This document shows positions 7,918 through 8,165 of a stretch of DNA of 8,165 bases, piece by piece. The stretch covers positions 1-8,165 of the forward strand of contig JAQWYU010000108.1 of assembly GCA_029253805.1 (NCBI GenBank), in the 5' to 3' direction. The DNA comes from Flavobacteriaceae bacterium (GTDB taxonomy: Bacteria > Bacteroidota > Bacteroidia > Flavobacteriales > Flavobacteriaceae). How positions within the stretch are numbered: position 1 is the stretch's first letter; the number at the start of each line of letters is the position of its first letter. A program made the position numbers and the translations under genes. The notes below the pieces were generated by a model. It had not been told where the DNA came from and searched no databases. It was given only the letters and a program-made list of their open reading frames with translations.

Positions 7918-8165
7918 TGAAATCTTATAAAGTCATATTATCAGGTGGAGGAACAGGAGGACATATTTATCCTGCAATAGCCATTGCTAATGAATTAAGA
8001 TTGCGATTTCCAATGACCGAATTTTTATTTGTAGGTGCTAGTGACAAGATGGAAATGCAAAAAGTACCGCAAGCTGGTTATCCAATTATTGGTTTATGGA
8101 TATCTGGATTTAAAAGAGGGTTAACTTATAAAAACTTATTATTTCCATTAAAGTTAGTTTTTAGC
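7917..8165 (+). CDS. murG: UDP-GlcNAc:lipid I N-acetylglucosaminyltransferase MurG, N-terminal part
   Basis: Partial gene: the first 83 residues, still open at the window edge; the full protein is usually near 360 residues. MurG is a membrane-associated GT28-family glycosyltransferase on the cytoplasmic face that adds GlcNAc to lipid I, giving lipid II. The diagnostic glycine-rich loop is seen as [13 protein letters not shown] (8-20), preceded by the short beta strand YKVI (4-7). [21 protein letters not shown] (about 40-60) matches the second Rossmann strand and the conserved R/K-MEM-VP segment of the family. The ATG at 7917 shares one base with the ftsW stop (TAATG), the same coupling seen at murD/ftsW. 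In Bacteroidota murC, ftsQ, ftsA and ftsZ would be expected next, outside the window. Confidence 0.96.
   Translation, partial: MKSYKVILSGGGTGGHIYPAIAIANELRLRFPMTEFLFVGASDKMEMQKVPQAGYPIIGLWISGFKRGLTYKNLLFPLKLVFS

Noticed and set aside
1..8165. Search for mobile elements, CRISPR, RNA genes, toxin-antitoxin or defence genes
   Set aside because: The window is filled end to end by eight conserved dcw genes, with no intergenic gap over 10 bases and no repeated array, inverted-repeat pair or tRNA/rRNA-like stretch that I could see.

Overview
The window is a stretch of a division and cell wall (dcw) gene cluster from a member of the Bacteroidota, most likely a low-GC flavobacterium. Four things point there: the compact Bacteroidota-type FtsL-like protein behind rsmH, a division transpeptidase with a C-terminal PASTA domain, an MraY of about 410 residues with a long insert, and the absence of murF between murE and mraY. 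The DNA is visibly AT-rich. Genus and species cannot be read from this sequence.

Layout: all eight genes are on the + strand and cover essentially every base. In order they are the 3' end of rsmH (1-348), an ftsL-like gene (358-672), a class B penicillin-binding protein of the FtsI type (683-2692), murE (2689-4152), mraY (4154-5386), murD (5387-6718), ftsW (6718-7917) and the 5' end of murG (7917-8165, running off the window). No gap exceeds 10 bases. From the transpeptidase onward the genes overlap by 1-4 bases, abut, or sit 1 base apart, which suggests one polycistronic, translationally coupled operon. I found no convincing internal promoter or terminator, no RNA gene, no mobile element and no CRISPR.

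How the genes work together: MurD adds D-Glu and MurE adds the third residue (meso-diaminopimelate, judged from its DNPR motif) to the UDP-MurNAc peptide. MraY loads the finished pentapeptide onto undecaprenyl phosphate (lipid I), and MurG adds GlcNAc (lipid II). FtsW polymerises the glycan and the FtsI-type protein crosslinks it at the septum, with the FtsL-like protein as a small membrane partner. RsmH methylates 16S rRNA and is the usual upstream companion in this cluster.

I did not find a new biological system; this is a well-known housekeeping locus. The points most worth a second look are local. A perfect 10-base tandem repeat at the ftsL/transpeptidase junction keeps the two genes out of frame, so losing one copy would fuse them. 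There is also a TTG start for murE overlapping the upstream stop, an enlarged MraY loop, and an Asn in FtsW where E. coli has a functionally important Glu.
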